A stretch of DNA of 64,000 bases from Fusibacter paucivorans. GTDB lineage: Bacteria; Bacillota; Clostridia; Peptostreptococcales; Acidaminobacteraceae. The stretch covers positions 62,001 through 126,000 of the forward strand of contig NZ_JAHBCL010000009.1 of NCBI RefSeq assembly GCF_018390735.1, written 5' to 3'. The position numbers and the translations under genes are program-made. The notes beneath the pieces were generated by a model. It had not been told where the DNA came from. It ran no database searches and saw nothing but the letters and a program-made list of their open reading frames with translations. Every line of letters begins with the position of its first letter. Position 1 is the stretch's first letter. This document shows, in pieces, positions 51,209 through 60,833 of this stretch.

Positions 51209-52117
51209 TTATTCTGATTTAATCAAATTATGTTCCTGCAAGAAATCTTTAGCGATTACTGCTGGATCTTCACCATTGTCATAACGATAATTGAGCGCTA
51301 CCATTTGCTCGTTGTCAATTAAGCCGCCAAGTTGATTGACGATATCAATTACCTCAGGGAAATTGTTAACAACATTCTCGCTTAAAACATATGCGCCGCT
51401 ATAATCAGGGAAGAATTCTTTGTCGTCCTCTAAAATTTTAAGGTTCATTTCCTGAATTCTTGAATCGGTCGCATAGGCAACTGCAACATCTACTTCACCC
51501 GCATCAACTGCGCGGTAGACGAGACCGTATTGCATTGGGAGCACTTCATCAAACTCGATCCCATAGGCCGCTGACCACCCCGGATAAGCATCTGGTCTCG
51601 TGTCGAAGTTTTCATCACCGGCTAAAATCCACTCTGGTGCGTATGGAGCTAATTGTGATGAAGTTTCCAACCCATATTCTTCTGCTGTTTCCTCCGTTAC
51701 GACGAAGACATACGTATTGTTAAAACCAAATGGTTCTGACCAGGTCATGTTAAATTGATCTTCAAAACCTTTTTTAACATATTCATAGGTATCGCGCTGA
51801 GACATATTTTCACCTTCATAACGCAGAATCCCCGTTAACTGTGTCCCTGTCCAAGTTGGATAGAGATCAATCTCGCCTTGTGTCATGGCTTGGTGTAAAA
51901 CAGAAGAACCGTTGAATTCTGTATTAATCGTCGTTTCATAATCCGTTTGGTCTTCCACCAACAATTTTGCCATATTTGCCAAAATAACAACCTCGTTAAT
52001 GTTTTGAGCCGCAATGTTGAGCGTTTTGGCTTCCTTTTGACTGCATCCCCCAAGCGCTAAAACCATAAGGCTCATCACCAACAATAGCACCATCGATTTT
52101 CTCAATTTCTTTTTCAT
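51209..52117 (-). CDS. OpuC-type ABC transporter substrate-binding lipoprotein (glycine betaine/choline/carnitine family)
   Basis: 302 residues, lipobox LALGGC then a solute-binding domain of the OpuAC/OsmX type (NEVVILANMAKLLVED; GEIDLYPTWTGTQLTGIL; VYRAVDAGEVDVAVAYATDSRI). It captures quaternary ammonium or related compounds for uptake. The operon order is ATPase, permease, binding protein. It has no regulator of its own in the window. Confidence 0.9.
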   Translation of the reverse strand: MKKKLRKSMVLLLVMSLMVLALGGCSQKEAKTLNIAAQNINEVVILANMAKLLVEDQTDYETTINTEFNGSSVLHQAMTQGEIDLYPTWTGTQLTGILRYEGENMSQRDTYEYVKKGFEDQFNMTWSEPFGFNNTYVFVVTEETAEEYGLETSSQLAPYAPEWILAGDENFDTRPDAYPGWSAAYGIEFDEVLPMQYGLVYRAVDAGEVDVAVAYATDSRIQEMNLKILEDDKEFFPDYSGAYVLSENVVNNFPEVIDIVNQLGGLIDNEQMVALNYRYDNGEDPAVIAKDFLQEHNLIKSE

Positions 52118-52139
52118 GTTAAACTCCTTGTTTTTTATA

Positions 52140-52832
52140 TTAGTGGTTGAAATTTACCTTCATCTTTTTGGCAATACGTTTGGCACGTTCTTCTGGCGTC
52201 GTATACTTTTGAAACTTTTTAAGCACCATATCTGTCAGGAGTGCTAAAGCCGTTGCTGGCAATGCCCCGGCAAAAATAATTTCATCTCGAATCAGAGATA
52301 ATCCTGAGAATATAAGACGTCCGAGCCCGCCTCCGCCAATGGCAGCCGCAAGTGCTGCCGTTCCGATTATCCATACCGATGCAACGCGGACACCACTGAT
52401 AATAACCGGAAGCGCCAGTGGAATCTGTACTTTCATTAAAATTTGGAAATTGGTCATTCCCATGCCCTTTGCCGCTTGAACCGTGGCTTTGTCGACATTC
52501 TTAATGCCCGTATAAGTATTTTGGAGTACCGGCAACATGGCATACATCACGAGTGCGCAGATTGCATTGTCGTTGCCGATCCCAAATACGAAGATCAAAA
52601 AACCCAAAAGCGCTAAGCTCGGAATTGTTTGAAAGACATTGGCAATTGAAATCACGTAAGGTGCTATTTTTTCATTCCGTGTCAAATAGATACCAAGTGG
52701 AATACACGTCACCAGCGTAATTGCCAGCGCAATCAATGAAATGTAAATATGCTCACCAGTTGCCGTTAAAATTCGCATGTAGTTCTTTGAAACATAATCT
52801 ATAAAAGCTTCTATAAAACCTGGGTTGTTCAT
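52140..52832 (-). CDS. OpuC-type ABC transporter permease
   Basis: 230 residues with about five to six membrane helices and the OpuCB signatures EHIYISLIALAITLVTCIPLGIYLTRN and QTIPSLALLGFLIFVFGIGND; the EAA loop is AAKGMGMTNFQILMKVQIPLALP. It starts about 150 bases after the ATPase gene, in a gap that contains an imperfect GGTAAAC/GTTTACC hairpin. Confidence 0.9.
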   Translation of the reverse strand: MNNPGFIEAFIDYVSKNYMRILTATGEHIYISLIALAITLVTCIPLGIYLTRNEKIAPYVISIANVFQTIPSLALLGFLIFVFGIGNDNAICALVMYAMLPVLQNTYTGIKNVDKATVQAAKGMGMTNFQILMKVQIPLALPVIISGVRVASVWIIGTAALAAAIGGGGLGRLIFSGLSLIRDEIIFAGALPATALALLTDMVLKKFQKYTTPEERAKRIAKKMKVNFNH

Positions 52833-52982
52833 AGGCCGCTCCTTCCCTTCATTTGTCGTTATACATCAATCTTATTAGTCGTCTGCTTACCGTTTGTCGT
52901 TTGATATTATTGCTTAAGAATCATTGATAATGGCGGTAAACGGTCGTCATCGTCAACGCTTTTTGTTTACCGGCAATTATGA

Positions 52983-54098
52983 TTACTTAATGAGTTTGTT
53001 AATCGTGTATTTCGCCATGCCTTTTTCTGTTACGATACCTTGAAGTTCGTTAGCGCTGTTGATAATTGGAATCGGCGCTTCCATATCGACGAGCATTTCC
53101 GCTGCATCTTTAAGATTGCCATCCTCGACATAGAGTTTACGGTTGACACTCAAAGTCTCTTTCACCAGCTGCTTGCCTTCACGTTTCGCTTTTTTCAGCG
53201 TTGACAGATAGATTGATCCATGCCATCTTCTTTTGGCATCGGTCACTTGTGCCGATTTTACATCTCTATCCTGCATATCTTCCAAGACGTCTTCAATTGC
53301 AGCATTTAGATTTACTTCCATGATGACATCTTCCAACAGTGCCGTTACCGATGCGTCACCCGAAATTTGCGAGAGCTGATCGCTGCCGATAAACTCTTCT
53401 ACGAATTTTGTCGCAGGATTATTGATCAATTCATCCGGTGTTCCAATTTGTTCAATTTTCCCGCGGCGCATAAGGACAATGCGATCTGCCAGCTTCAAAG
53501 CTTCACTGATATCATGGGTAACAAAAATAATGGTTTTCTTAAGCTTTTTATGAATCGTCAAAAGTTCATTCTGTAAGTTGTCACGGCTGATTGGATCCAG
53601 TGCACCAAATGGCTCATCCATCAAAACGACCTCCGGGTCGGATGCCAGCGCTCTGAGCACGCCAATCCGCTGCTGTTGACCACCGCTCATCTGTGCGGGC
53701 AGTCTGTACTTATACTTTTCTTTTGGGAGCCCTGCCATATCGAGCAGCTCATCTACACGTGCATCAATCTTCTTTTTAGGCCATCCCAGCAAGAGCGGCA
53801 CGGTGGCAATATTCTCGGCAACTGTGTGATGCGGCATTAAACCGCGTTCTTGAATAACATAGCCAATCTGCCGTCTCAATTTAACGGGATTCAGCGTCAT
53901 AATATCTTTGCCGTTGACGTAAATTTTACCGCCTGTACATTCTTCCAGCCGGTTAATCATTTTTAAGCTCGTGGTTTTGCCGCATCCGCTCGGGCCGATG
54001 AGCACCACAAATTCTCCCGATTCCACTTCTAAATTTAAACCGTCAACAGCCAGTGTCCCATCGGGATATCGCTTTTCAACATTTTCAAAATAGACCAT
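52983..54098 (-). CDS. OpuC-type ABC transporter ATP-binding protein with C-terminal CBS region
   Basis: 371 residues from the ATG at 54098 (GGAGG upstream). Walker A GPSGCGKTT (about 35-43), signature MSGGQQQRIG, Walker B VVLMDEPFGALD, switch FVTHDISEA. After residue 240 comes a CBS-like pair, with AAEMLVDMEAPIPIINSANELQGIVTEKG near the end; CBS domains sense ionic strength or nucleotides such as cyclic di-AMP in OpuA/OpuC transporters. Together with ablAB this points to osmotic adaptation, although the neighbouring amino-acid catabolic genes leave other ligands possible. Confidence 0.92.
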   Translation of the reverse strand: MVYFENVEKRYPDGTLAVDGLNLEVESGEFVVLIGPSGCGKTTSLKMINRLEECTGGKIYVNGKDIMTLNPVKLRRQIGYVIQERGLMPHHTVAENIATVPLLLGWPKKKIDARVDELLDMAGLPKEKYKYRLPAQMSGGQQQRIGVLRALASDPEVVLMDEPFGALDPISRDNLQNELLTIHKKLKKTIIFVTHDISEALKLADRIVLMRRGKIEQIGTPDELINNPATKFVEEFIGSDQLSQISGDASVTALLEDVIMEVNLNAAIEDVLEDMQDRDVKSAQVTDAKRRWHGSIYLSTLKKAKREGKQLVKETLSVNRKLYVEDGNLKDAAEMLVDMEAPIPIINSANELQGIVTEKGMAKYTINKLIK

Positions 54099-54627
54099 CT
54101 TATGCCTCCTAGTTTGTCTATTCAAGCACATACCTAAAAATATTGGCTCGGCATAATCATCAAGCGCTTATCTACATTACTTCTTCTATATTAGCAACAT
54201 GAAAATACAACGAATACACCTTAAGAAAAACAAAAATGTCATATATTTACATATCGTAATTGTTCTTTACCAAAGGAAGGTGTTTGCCTTTAGCCATATT
54301 TAATTATTAGGTTTCTACATTAAAAGATTATATGTTTTGTACAGAATGAGATGATTGCCATCTCAAGAAGAAACGTTTGTTGCCTTAAGACTCAGAAGTG
54401 AGTCTGAAAATCTAGAATAGCCCACTGTGCAAGACAGCTTGGGCTAATGGATACTTACCGCGCCGGTACATAAACCGGACGCTGTCACCTCAGTTTTAAA
54501 CCAATTTTGGTAATAGGGTGCCTGCCAAATAGACGCATAACATAAATATACTATATATTATATATTTATGTTATAGTATATTGTATATCAGCACATATGT
54601 CAAATGAACCCCCGAAAGGAGCTATGT
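54099..54627. other. Long gap (about 530 bases) with structured and palindromic elements, no gene seen
   Basis: From left to right it holds: GAGATG/CATCTC hairpin (about 54349-54364); AGACTCA-GAAG-TGAGTCT hairpin (about 54388-54405); a stem-loop TAGCCCA/TGGGCTA with inner CTGT/ACAG (about 54418-54446); CCGGT/ACCGG hairpin (about 54464-54480); and two interleaved AT-rich palindromes at 54539-54581 just before the dehydrogenase gene. The cluster of GC-rich hairpins could be a leader RNA for either flanking gene; no known family was recognised. Confidence 0.4.
54539..54581. promoter_or_regulatory. Interleaved AT-rich palindromes upstream of the dehydrogenase gene
   Basis: Arms AACATAAATATA / TATATTTATGTT (54539-54550, 54561-54572) and, overlapping them, ATATACTATA / TATAGTATAT (54546-54555, 54572-54581), all perfect. 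They lie about 45-90 bp before the ATG of the plus-strand gene and are probably operator sites or part of its promoter. Confidence 0.5.
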
Positions 54628-55608
54628 ATGAAAATTTTAATCACCAGTTACGCCGCACTGCTTGAAGGTTCAACAGAATATGCCGTGAGCGCACTGGCAC
54701 AGCACTTGCCAGAAGCATCTGTTTTGATAAAGCCCTATATCGACTCGAAAACACTCATTCAAGATCTCGACGGCGTCGATGGTCTACTCACTTATTTTAT
54801 CCCTATTGGCGATGAGGTTTTATCTGCTGCACCATCACTCAAAATGATTTCCATTGGCAGTACCGGTTTCTCTAATATTGATCTCGATTCTGCCACGCGA
54901 AACGGTATTTACGTCAGCAGTATCAAGGAATATTGTACACAGGAAGTTGCCGATCACACGATGGCACTTATGCTCGCACTGTCCCGAAAACTGCTGTCAT
55001 TCGATCATGCCGTACGAATCGAAAAACAATGGGACTTTGCCGCTTTTAAACCAATTAAGCGCTTAAGTGCCCATACACTCGCGATTTACGGTCTCGGCCG
55101 AATTGGACAGGCCGTTGCCAAACGCGCACTGGCTTTCGACATGAATGTCATTGCTTATGATCCCTATCTCCCTGAGACAGCAGCCGCTGCAATGAATGTA
55201 AAACTTGTCGACAATGCCTATATTCAAAAACATGCGACGATTATTTCCAATCACATGAATGCCACAGCAGAAAATACCGATTTCTTTAATGATGCTTATT
55301 TCAGTGCCCTTGAAAATCCTGCTATTTTTATCAATGTTTCCAGAGGCCAAAGTGTTGACGAGACAGCATTGCTCACAGCCATTGAAAACGGAAGATTGGC
55401 TTATGCCGGTTTGGACGTTTTAAAATCCGAAGATCCAAATCCGAAAACGCATCCACTAATTGGTCACGAACGCATTCTGGTTACACCACATGCCGCGTTT
55501 TACTCCGAAGAAGCAATCTACGACTGTGATCACATCTCTATTATGAATCTCATTTATGCGTTGAAAGACGATCATGATAAAGTATTTGCTTACCTAAATC
55601 GACGATAA
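54628..55608 (+). CDS. D-isomer-specific 2-hydroxyacid dehydrogenase
   Basis: 326 residues from the ATG preceded by AAAGGAG (start MKILITSYAALL). NAD-binding fold with YGLGRIGQAVAKRA (about 152-165); catalytic Arg in NVSRGQSVDE, Glu near LKSEDPNP and His in VTPHAAFYSEE. It reduces 2-oxo acids to D-2-hydroxy acids or the reverse, in the cytoplasm. It is convergent with the split transketolase cluster, which contains another member of the family. Substrate unknown. Confidence 0.92.
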   Translation: MKILITSYAALLEGSTEYAVSALAQHLPEASVLIKPYIDSKTLIQDLDGVDGLLTYFIPIGDEVLSAAPSLKMISIGSTGFSNIDLDSATRNGIYVSSIKEYCTQEVADHTMALMLALSRKLLSFDHAVRIEKQWDFAAFKPIKRLSAHTLAIYGLGRIGQAVAKRALAFDMNVIAYDPYLPETAAAAMNVKLVDNAYIQKHATIISNHMNATAENTDFFNDAYFSALENPAIFINVSRGQSVDETALLTAIENGRLAYAGLDVLKSEDPNPKTHPLIGHERILVTPHAAFYSEEAIYDCDHISIMNLIYALKDDHDKVFAYLNRR

Positions 55609-55737
55609 CGCGGCAATCAGAGGAATCCACTCGCAAGAAAGCGTCTTCCAAAATTACAATGTCACTCACTTACTTTTTTGAGACGCTGCATTATAACGCA
55701 TGCTGTACTTGCACAACGACTGCTCATGACACACGTA

Positions 55738-55769
55738 AAGGGCAATGATTTAGCAATCATCACCCCTTA
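55738..55769. terminator. Bidirectional terminator between convergent genes
   Basis: AAGGG-ATGATT / AATCAT-CCCTT hairpin with a TAGC loop, between the plus-strand dehydrogenase and minus-strand transketolase genes; followed on the plus strand by ATTTGCGTCTTTTT. Confidence 0.65.
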
Positions 55770-55803
55770 TTTGCGTCTTTTTACATATATGTGATGTCAT
55801 CCA

Positions 55804-56775
55804 TCATTGCCGCTTTAGCAGTGTTTTGACTGCATTGATAATCGCAGTGTGCTTTAGATCAAATGCTGCCATTAGTTCGTCCGGATCACCTGATTCGCCA
55901 AATCGATCTTTAACGCCCACCATCTTAGCCGGCACCGGGCAATGCTGGGCCAACAATTCCAACACGGCACTTCCCATGCCGCCTGCGACCTGATGTTCTT
56001 CCGCCGTCACAATAGCACCGGTTCGTGCAGCTGCTTCAATCAACATTTTTGCATCCAACGGTTTGATCGTGTGATTGTTAATAACCATTGCTTCGATCCC
56101 CTCTTCGGCTAATTGTTCAGCCGCTACAAGGCTCTCATACACCATCGCACCACAGGCGATAATGGCAACATCTGTCCCTTCCCGTATCGCATACGCTTCA
56201 CCGATCTTAAAGGGGGTTTCCGCTTGCGTTATAATCGGTACTTTTTCCCTGCCAAATCGAATATAAATCGGACCAATCATTTCGGCTGCTGCAATTGTCG
56301 CTTTACGCGTCTCAATTGAATCTGCGGGAACGACAACCTGCATATTGGGAAGGCATCGCATCACTGCAATTTCTTCTAACGCCTGATGTGTTGCCCCGTC
56401 AGGCCCTACAGAAATCCCGCCGTGTGCCCCACCGAATTTGACATTCAAATTACCATAGCAAACTGTGGTTCTAATTTGATCCCATGCGCGACCCGCGAGA
56501 AAGACACCGTAGTTGGTTGCGAATGGCACATGGCCTGACAAACTCAAACCTGCTGCAACGCCAACCTGATTTTGCTCTGCAATCCCTAAACTAATAAAAC
56601 GTTCGGGGTATTTCTCCTGAAACCAATTGACGCGGACAGATGCCGTAATGTCTGCACCAATGGCAACGACTTTTGGATTCCGCCTGCCTGCTTCAACGAG
56701 ACCCTCTCCATAGCCGTCACGCGTCGGCTTTTTCACAATATTATCTCTGTTGAAATTTAATGATACATATCTCAA
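55804..56775 (-). CDS. Transketolase C-terminal subunit (split transketolase)
   Basis: 323 residues from a TTG at 56775 (GAGGAG about 10 bases upstream; the longer ORF would overlap the first subunit gene). Pyrimidine-binding and C-terminal domains of transketolase: GIAEQNQVGVAAGLSLSG with the activating Glu, FGGAHGGISVGPDGATHQALEEIAVMR, IRFGREKVP, TAEEHQVAGGMGSAV. With the N-terminal subunit it would transfer two-carbon units between sugar phosphates or act on a related ketose. Confidence 0.92.
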   Translation of the reverse strand: MRYVSLNFNRDNIVKKPTRDGYGEGLVEAGRRNPKVVAIGADITASVRVNWFQEKYPERFISLGIAEQNQVGVAAGLSLSGHVPFATNYGVFLAGRAWDQIRTTVCYGNLNVKFGGAHGGISVGPDGATHQALEEIAVMRCLPNMQVVVPADSIETRKATIAAAEMIGPIYIRFGREKVPIITQAETPFKIGEAYAIREGTDVAIIACGAMVYESLVAAEQLAEEGIEAMVINNHTIKPLDAKMLIEAAARTGAIVTAEEHQVAGGMGSAVLELLAQHCPVPAKMVGVKDRFGESGDPDELMAAFDLKHTAIINAVKTLLKRQ

Positions 56776-56791
56776 TGACCATTCACTCCTC

Positions 56792-57604
56792 TCAGCATGC
56801 AAGCTCTGTCAATGCTTTCGCCAGTTCTTCGCTATTTGGTGCAGTCCCATGCCACGCTGCATTGTTTTCCATAAATGATACACCTTTTCCTTTAATTGTT
56901 TTGGCGATAATCACTGTTGGTTTACCTTTGTATGCTGAGGCCTGATAAAAGGCATTTTCAATGGCTGTAAGGTCGTGTCCATCTATTTCGATGACATGCC
57001 AGTTAAAGGCAATCCACTTATCTCGAATGGGATTCACAGACATGACATCTTCTGTAAAACCGTCAATCTGCATGCGATTAAAATCGACAATGCCGCATAG
57101 GCCATCCAGTTTATAATAGCCGGCGGCCATTGCCGCTTCCCATATTTGCCCTTCTTGAAGTTCGCCATCACCCATCATACAGTAAACGCGAAAAGCCTCA
57201 TGACTAATTTTAGCACCAAGCGCCATGCCAACGGCGATTGATAAGCCTTGTCCCAATGAACCGCCGGACACTTCTACACCGGGCGTATGATGCATGCTGG
57301 GATGTCCCTGCAAGATTGAACCATATTGTCTTAAGGTATCAAGTGCCACCGGATCAAAGTAACCTTGATCGGCTAATACTGCATAATGTGCCGGACAAAC
57401 ATGTCCTTTTGACAGGATAAACCGATCGCGTTCCGGCCATTGCGGTTTCTTGGGATCATGCTTTAACACTTGATGATAGAGAACGCTGATGATGTCAATT
57501 GCAGACAGCGATCCCCCCGGATGTCCTGATTTGGCAGTCGCAAGCATTTTGAGAATACTAATCCTCAACGCCTGATTCTTTTGCATAAGCTGTTCAGCAT
57601 TCAA
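56792..57604 (-). CDS. Transketolase N-terminal subunit (split transketolase)
   Basis: 270 residues from a TTG at 57604 with GGAGG 9 bases upstream. The ThDP/Mg-binding domain is complete: ATAKSGHPGGSLSAIDI, GGSLGQGLSIAVGMALG, and MMGDGELQEGQIWEAAMAA ... DFNRMQIDG. The gene stops 16 bases before the second subunit. Split transketolases are common in Clostridia; here the companions are an RraA-like protein and a 2-hydroxyacid dehydrogenase, so the pair probably serves a specific sugar-acid pathway rather than the general pentose route. Confidence 0.93.
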   Translation of the reverse strand: MNAEQLMQKNQALRISILKMLATAKSGHPGGSLSAIDIISVLYHQVLKHDPKKPQWPERDRFILSKGHVCPAHYAVLADQGYFDPVALDTLRQYGSILQGHPSMHHTPGVEVSGGSLGQGLSIAVGMALGAKISHEAFRVYCMMGDGELQEGQIWEAAMAAGYYKLDGLCGIVDFNRMQIDGFTEDVMSVNPIRDKWIAFNWHVIEIDGHDLTAIENAFYQASAYKGKPTVIIAKTIKGKGVSFMENNAAWHGTAPNSEELAKALTELAC

Positions 57605-57619
57605 CGCTTCGTACCTCCT

Positions 57620-58327
57620 TTATCTTCGTTTATTCATTTGTTCACGCCACGCTTTAATTTGGTTTATTCCCGGTCTTTGACCTTCAGCGACAGCTTTCCG
57701 GCACGGCTCTAAGACATATTTTTCTGCATCGCATATCCCTTGACATGCCTCAGCAAGCATTGGTGCAATTTCATGCGGAATCACCGTTATACCATGTCCG
57801 TCCGCATGGATGAGGTCACCTGGATGAATCATTAACTTTCTTATCGTCACGGGGGTATTTCGTTCAACGAGATGTGCTTCTGCTCTGGCAACCATCAGTT
57901 CTGTAGAAAAGCAGTAAAACCCCAGCGCATCCACATCCGACAAATCTCTGATACCGCCATCGGTTATCGTACCAATTGCACCCAACGCTTTAAATGTCGT
58001 CGCCTGCACCTCTCCCCAAAAAGTGCCTATTCTGACTTCGTCAATATCCTGCATGACGGCGACAGTCGGTACATCAACTTTTAAGACATCTTCATAATAA
58101 TCGAACATCATTGCTTTCTGACTTGCCGTTGCCGGTGTCCAGCTTGAAAGTTTTGCCGTGACAGCATATGCTACCATGGCGCGCGTTTGAGATGTTCTCA
58201 GAACCATCCCCGGATGCGCAAATCCCTCTGTATGCGAACGCAGTTGAAATCGCTCGATCGCATTACAGACTGTAGGTGTATCAAAATTGCTTAACACGCT
58301 TAGCTGCATTTCAGTTAATCTTGCCAT
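57620..58327 (-). CDS. RraA-like / HMG aldolase-family protein (second copy, complete motif)
   Basis: 235 residues, GAGGGGG before the ATG. N-terminal LSNFDTPTVCNAIERF, then the full family motif ITDGGIRDLSDV with Arg-Asp, and PGDLIHADGHGITVIP. Unlike the copy at 8842-9519 it keeps the substrate-binding Arg, so aldolase or decarboxylase activity on a 4-hydroxy-2-oxo acid is likely. It lies between the dehydrogenase and the transketolase genes on the same strand. Confidence 0.88.
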   Translation of the reverse strand: MARLTEMQLSVLSNFDTPTVCNAIERFQLRSHTEGFAHPGMVLRTSQTRAMVAYAVTAKLSSWTPATASQKAMMFDYYEDVLKVDVPTVAVMQDIDEVRIGTFWGEVQATTFKALGAIGTITDGGIRDLSDVDALGFYCFSTELMVARAEAHLVERNTPVTIRKLMIHPGDLIHADGHGITVIPHEIAPMLAEACQGICDAEKYVLEPCRKAVAEGQRPGINQIKAWREQMNKRR

Positions 58328-58430
58328 AATGCCCCCTCTCTACATTGTTCATTCCGGTGCAGTCACTGCGGTATGCGTCGTATGCCGCTATTTTCAGATT
58401 GTTGTGCCGAAAGCCAATGTACACTGCCCG

Positions 58431-59426
58431 TTAAGTGTTTTTATTAATTGACATGACTTCTCTATTAATAATGCCCTTCGGCACTTTACCCTGTAAAAAA
58501 TCAAGCACGTTATTGGCTGCAAGTTCTGCCATTTGATATCGCGTCTGTTCTGTTGCCGTACCGATATGGGGTGTCATGACGAGGTTCTCTAGTTCAAAAA
58601 GATCAGCATTTAAAATCGGTTCATTTTCAAAGACATCTAGCCCTGCCCCCCATATTTTTCCCGATTTCAATGCCCTGATCAATGCCTTTTCATCTACGAC
58701 TGGGCCCCGTGATGTATTGATTAGGATTGCAGATGTCTTCATACGATCAAAAGCTTCATCATTGATCATGTGTTTCGTCTCTGGTGTGAGCGGTGTATGA
58801 ACAGAGATAAAATCAGCCATTTCATAAAGCGTTTCAAGCTGTACACGTTTTGCATTTAACGTTTTCTCCATTATTTCATTTGGATAGGCATCTGCATAAA
58901 TAACATTCATATTAAACCCTACTGACCGCTTCGCCATCATCATACCAACGCGTCCTGCACCAATAATGCCAAGTGTTCTACCGACAATATCTTTTCCAAG
59001 AAAAAACTTTGGCGTCCATTCCCACGACTGTCCTTTGCGAATCATGCGATCGCCTTCTGCAACGCGTCTGGCAATGCTGAAAAGCAATCCCCATGCAATA
59101 TCTGCCGTTGCATCATTGACAACACCAGGTGTATTCGTCACTAAAATGCCGCGCTTAGTCGCCTCTGCAATATCAATGTTGTTGTAACCCACAGCATAGT
59201 TTGAAATCATCGCCAGCGATGGCCCCGCCGCCTGCATCGCTTCAGCGTCAATTTTCACCCTTGAGTCCACGACAAGCACAGAGGCCCCTTCTATTTTTTT
59301 CAAGAATGTTGCTCGAGATTCTAAAATATCTGCTTCATTAATCCTTAAATCAAAATGCGGCGCCATCATATCTGTGAGTATCGCCGGAAAATTTCTCGAT
59401 AGATACATTATCTTTTTTTGGCTCAT
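58431..59426 (-). CDS. D-isomer-specific 2-hydroxyacid dehydrogenase (glyoxylate/hydroxypyruvate reductase-like)
   Basis: 331 residues from the ATG at 59426 (AAAAGGAGG upstream). Motifs: NYAVGYNNIDIAEATKRGI, Rossmann GIIGAGRVGMMMAKR, catalytic Arg in INTSRGPVVDE, Glu in VFENEP and His in MTPHIGTATE. Closest in look to glyoxylate/hydroxypyruvate reductases. First gene of the run dehydrogenase - RraA-like - split transketolase. Confidence 0.92.
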   Translation of the reverse strand: MSQKKIMYLSRNFPAILTDMMAPHFDLRINEADILESRATFLKKIEGASVLVVDSRVKIDAEAMQAAGPSLAMISNYAVGYNNIDIAEATKRGILVTNTPGVVNDATADIAWGLLFSIARRVAEGDRMIRKGQSWEWTPKFFLGKDIVGRTLGIIGAGRVGMMMAKRSVGFNMNVIYADAYPNEIMEKTLNAKRVQLETLYEMADFISVHTPLTPETKHMINDEAFDRMKTSAILINTSRGPVVDEKALIRALKSGKIWGAGLDVFENEPILNADLFELENLVMTPHIGTATEQTRYQMAELAANNVLDFLQGKVPKGIINREVMSINKNT

Positions 59427-59538
59427 CTTTTGCCTCCTTTTAGCCATTGTCGTCTCATTATTGATTTCATTATATCGGCTCTAATGGTCAGAAGTAAAAT
59501 ACCATATATATTATTGTTTCCATAATAAAAAAACTATG

Positions 59539-59554
59539 TTAAACCGGTGTTTAA
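59539..59554. promoter_or_regulatory. Palindrome in the divergent control region
   Basis: TTAAAC-CGGT-GTTTAA, a 6-4-6 inverted repeat in the 298-base region between the divergent hydroxyacid dehydrogenase and hydrolase genes. It could be an operator; no regulator gene is directly adjacent. AATCGCA also occurs twice nearby (59553-59572). Confidence 0.4.
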
Positions 59555-59724
59555 TCGCATCTAATCGCAAGATTAAGCAATTTACACCATTTCAGCAAGT
59601 TATTTAAACTGTATAGAGATTTTCACATGGCCCCAATAGATAAATTCGTATTTCCTAAACGATTTAACGCCTGCTAGACTATAAAGCAAGTCACTTACAT
59701 TATCAATTTAAACTGGAGTGAAAA

Positions 59725-60681
59725 ATGATCTCAGACAATAAAAATCAATTGGTCGACTTTCTTCGGAAAACAGGCACAGGTAATACTGTTGACAAATACA
59801 TGTTGAATAAGTTCAGCGTTCATCAAACCATTGAACGCGAAGTAATGACACGAAGCGGCAGCACACATATCTTCATCCATTATCCAGATCATACCGGCAA
59901 CACGCTGCCGCTCTTTATCAATATTCACGGCGGCGGGTTTGTCAAAGGTCACCGTGAACAAGATACTGTTTTTTCAAAAAACATTTGCCATCACGCAAAC
60001 TGTGCCGTCTTGGATATCGATTACAAGCCCTCACCGGAAGTCAAATATCCCTTCGCACTCAATCAATGCTATGACGTGGTTAAGTGGGCTTATGACAATG
60101 CTGAAACACTAGGATTTAATGCTGACAAAATTGTATTGTGTGGTCACAGTGCCGGCGGCAATTTAGCTGCGGCAATTACCATCGTCAATCAAGTCAAACG
60201 GGATTTTAAAATTGCTTTTCAAATTTTGGATTATCCTTTTTTAGATTTGTACACCATGCCGCAATTAAAACGAAATGCCTATAGAAAACCCGTTTCGATT
60301 CCAGCTAAGATTTCGCACATGATTAGCAGTGCTTTTGTCGGCGGCGATGATCTTCCCGATCCAACCATTACAATCCGCGCAGCACAATTATATGTTGATG
60401 CTTATGTCGAATCCGCTTATACGGCAGACCCCACGGTATCACCGCTTCTCGCGCCAGACGAAATGCTCGTTGGCCTGCCTGAGGCACTGATCATCAGTTG
60501 TGGAGATGATCTTTTAGGTGAAGAAGCTGAAAAATATGCCTATCGGCTAATAGAAGCCGGGACGGTTGTTACGGCAAAACGCTTTTTGGAAAGCCAGCAT
60601 GGTTTCGTCGTAAGGCGCCTCGATCAGTATCTCGAAGCCGAAGCACTTATATTCAGATCACTTCAACACATTTTTTCATAA
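59725..60681 (+). CDS. Alpha/beta hydrolase, hormone-sensitive-lipase family
   Basis: 318 residues, GGAG 8 bases before the ATG. Oxyanion motif HGGGF, nucleophile GHSAG, acid in SCGDDLLGEEA, and His in ESQHGFVV. It is an esterase or lipase of the same broad family as the protein at 33102-34037 but clearly different in sequence. Monocistronic with its own strong terminator. Confidence 0.92.
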   Translation: MISDNKNQLVDFLRKTGTGNTVDKYMLNKFSVHQTIEREVMTRSGSTHIFIHYPDHTGNTLPLFINIHGGGFVKGHREQDTVFSKNICHHANCAVLDIDYKPSPEVKYPFALNQCYDVVKWAYDNAETLGFNADKIVLCGHSAGGNLAAAITIVNQVKRDFKIAFQILDYPFLDLYTMPQLKRNAYRKPVSIPAKISHMISSAFVGGDDLPDPTITIRAAQLYVDAYVESAYTADPTVSPLLAPDEMLVGLPEALIISCGDDLLGEEAEKYAYRLIEAGTVVTAKRFLESQHGFVVRRLDQYLEAEALIFRSLQHIFS

Positions 60682-60833
60682 GAATCGACACTGTAGCTGA
60701 CACCAAAAATAAACGACCATTATTTTATACGCGCTTTTGGTAATAACCATTTGCTTTCCCGGTTCTAATCGTCCAGTTGTCTTAACATTTACTTTTACCA
60801 TTACCTTTCATTTAGAGCACAAAATCATTTATT

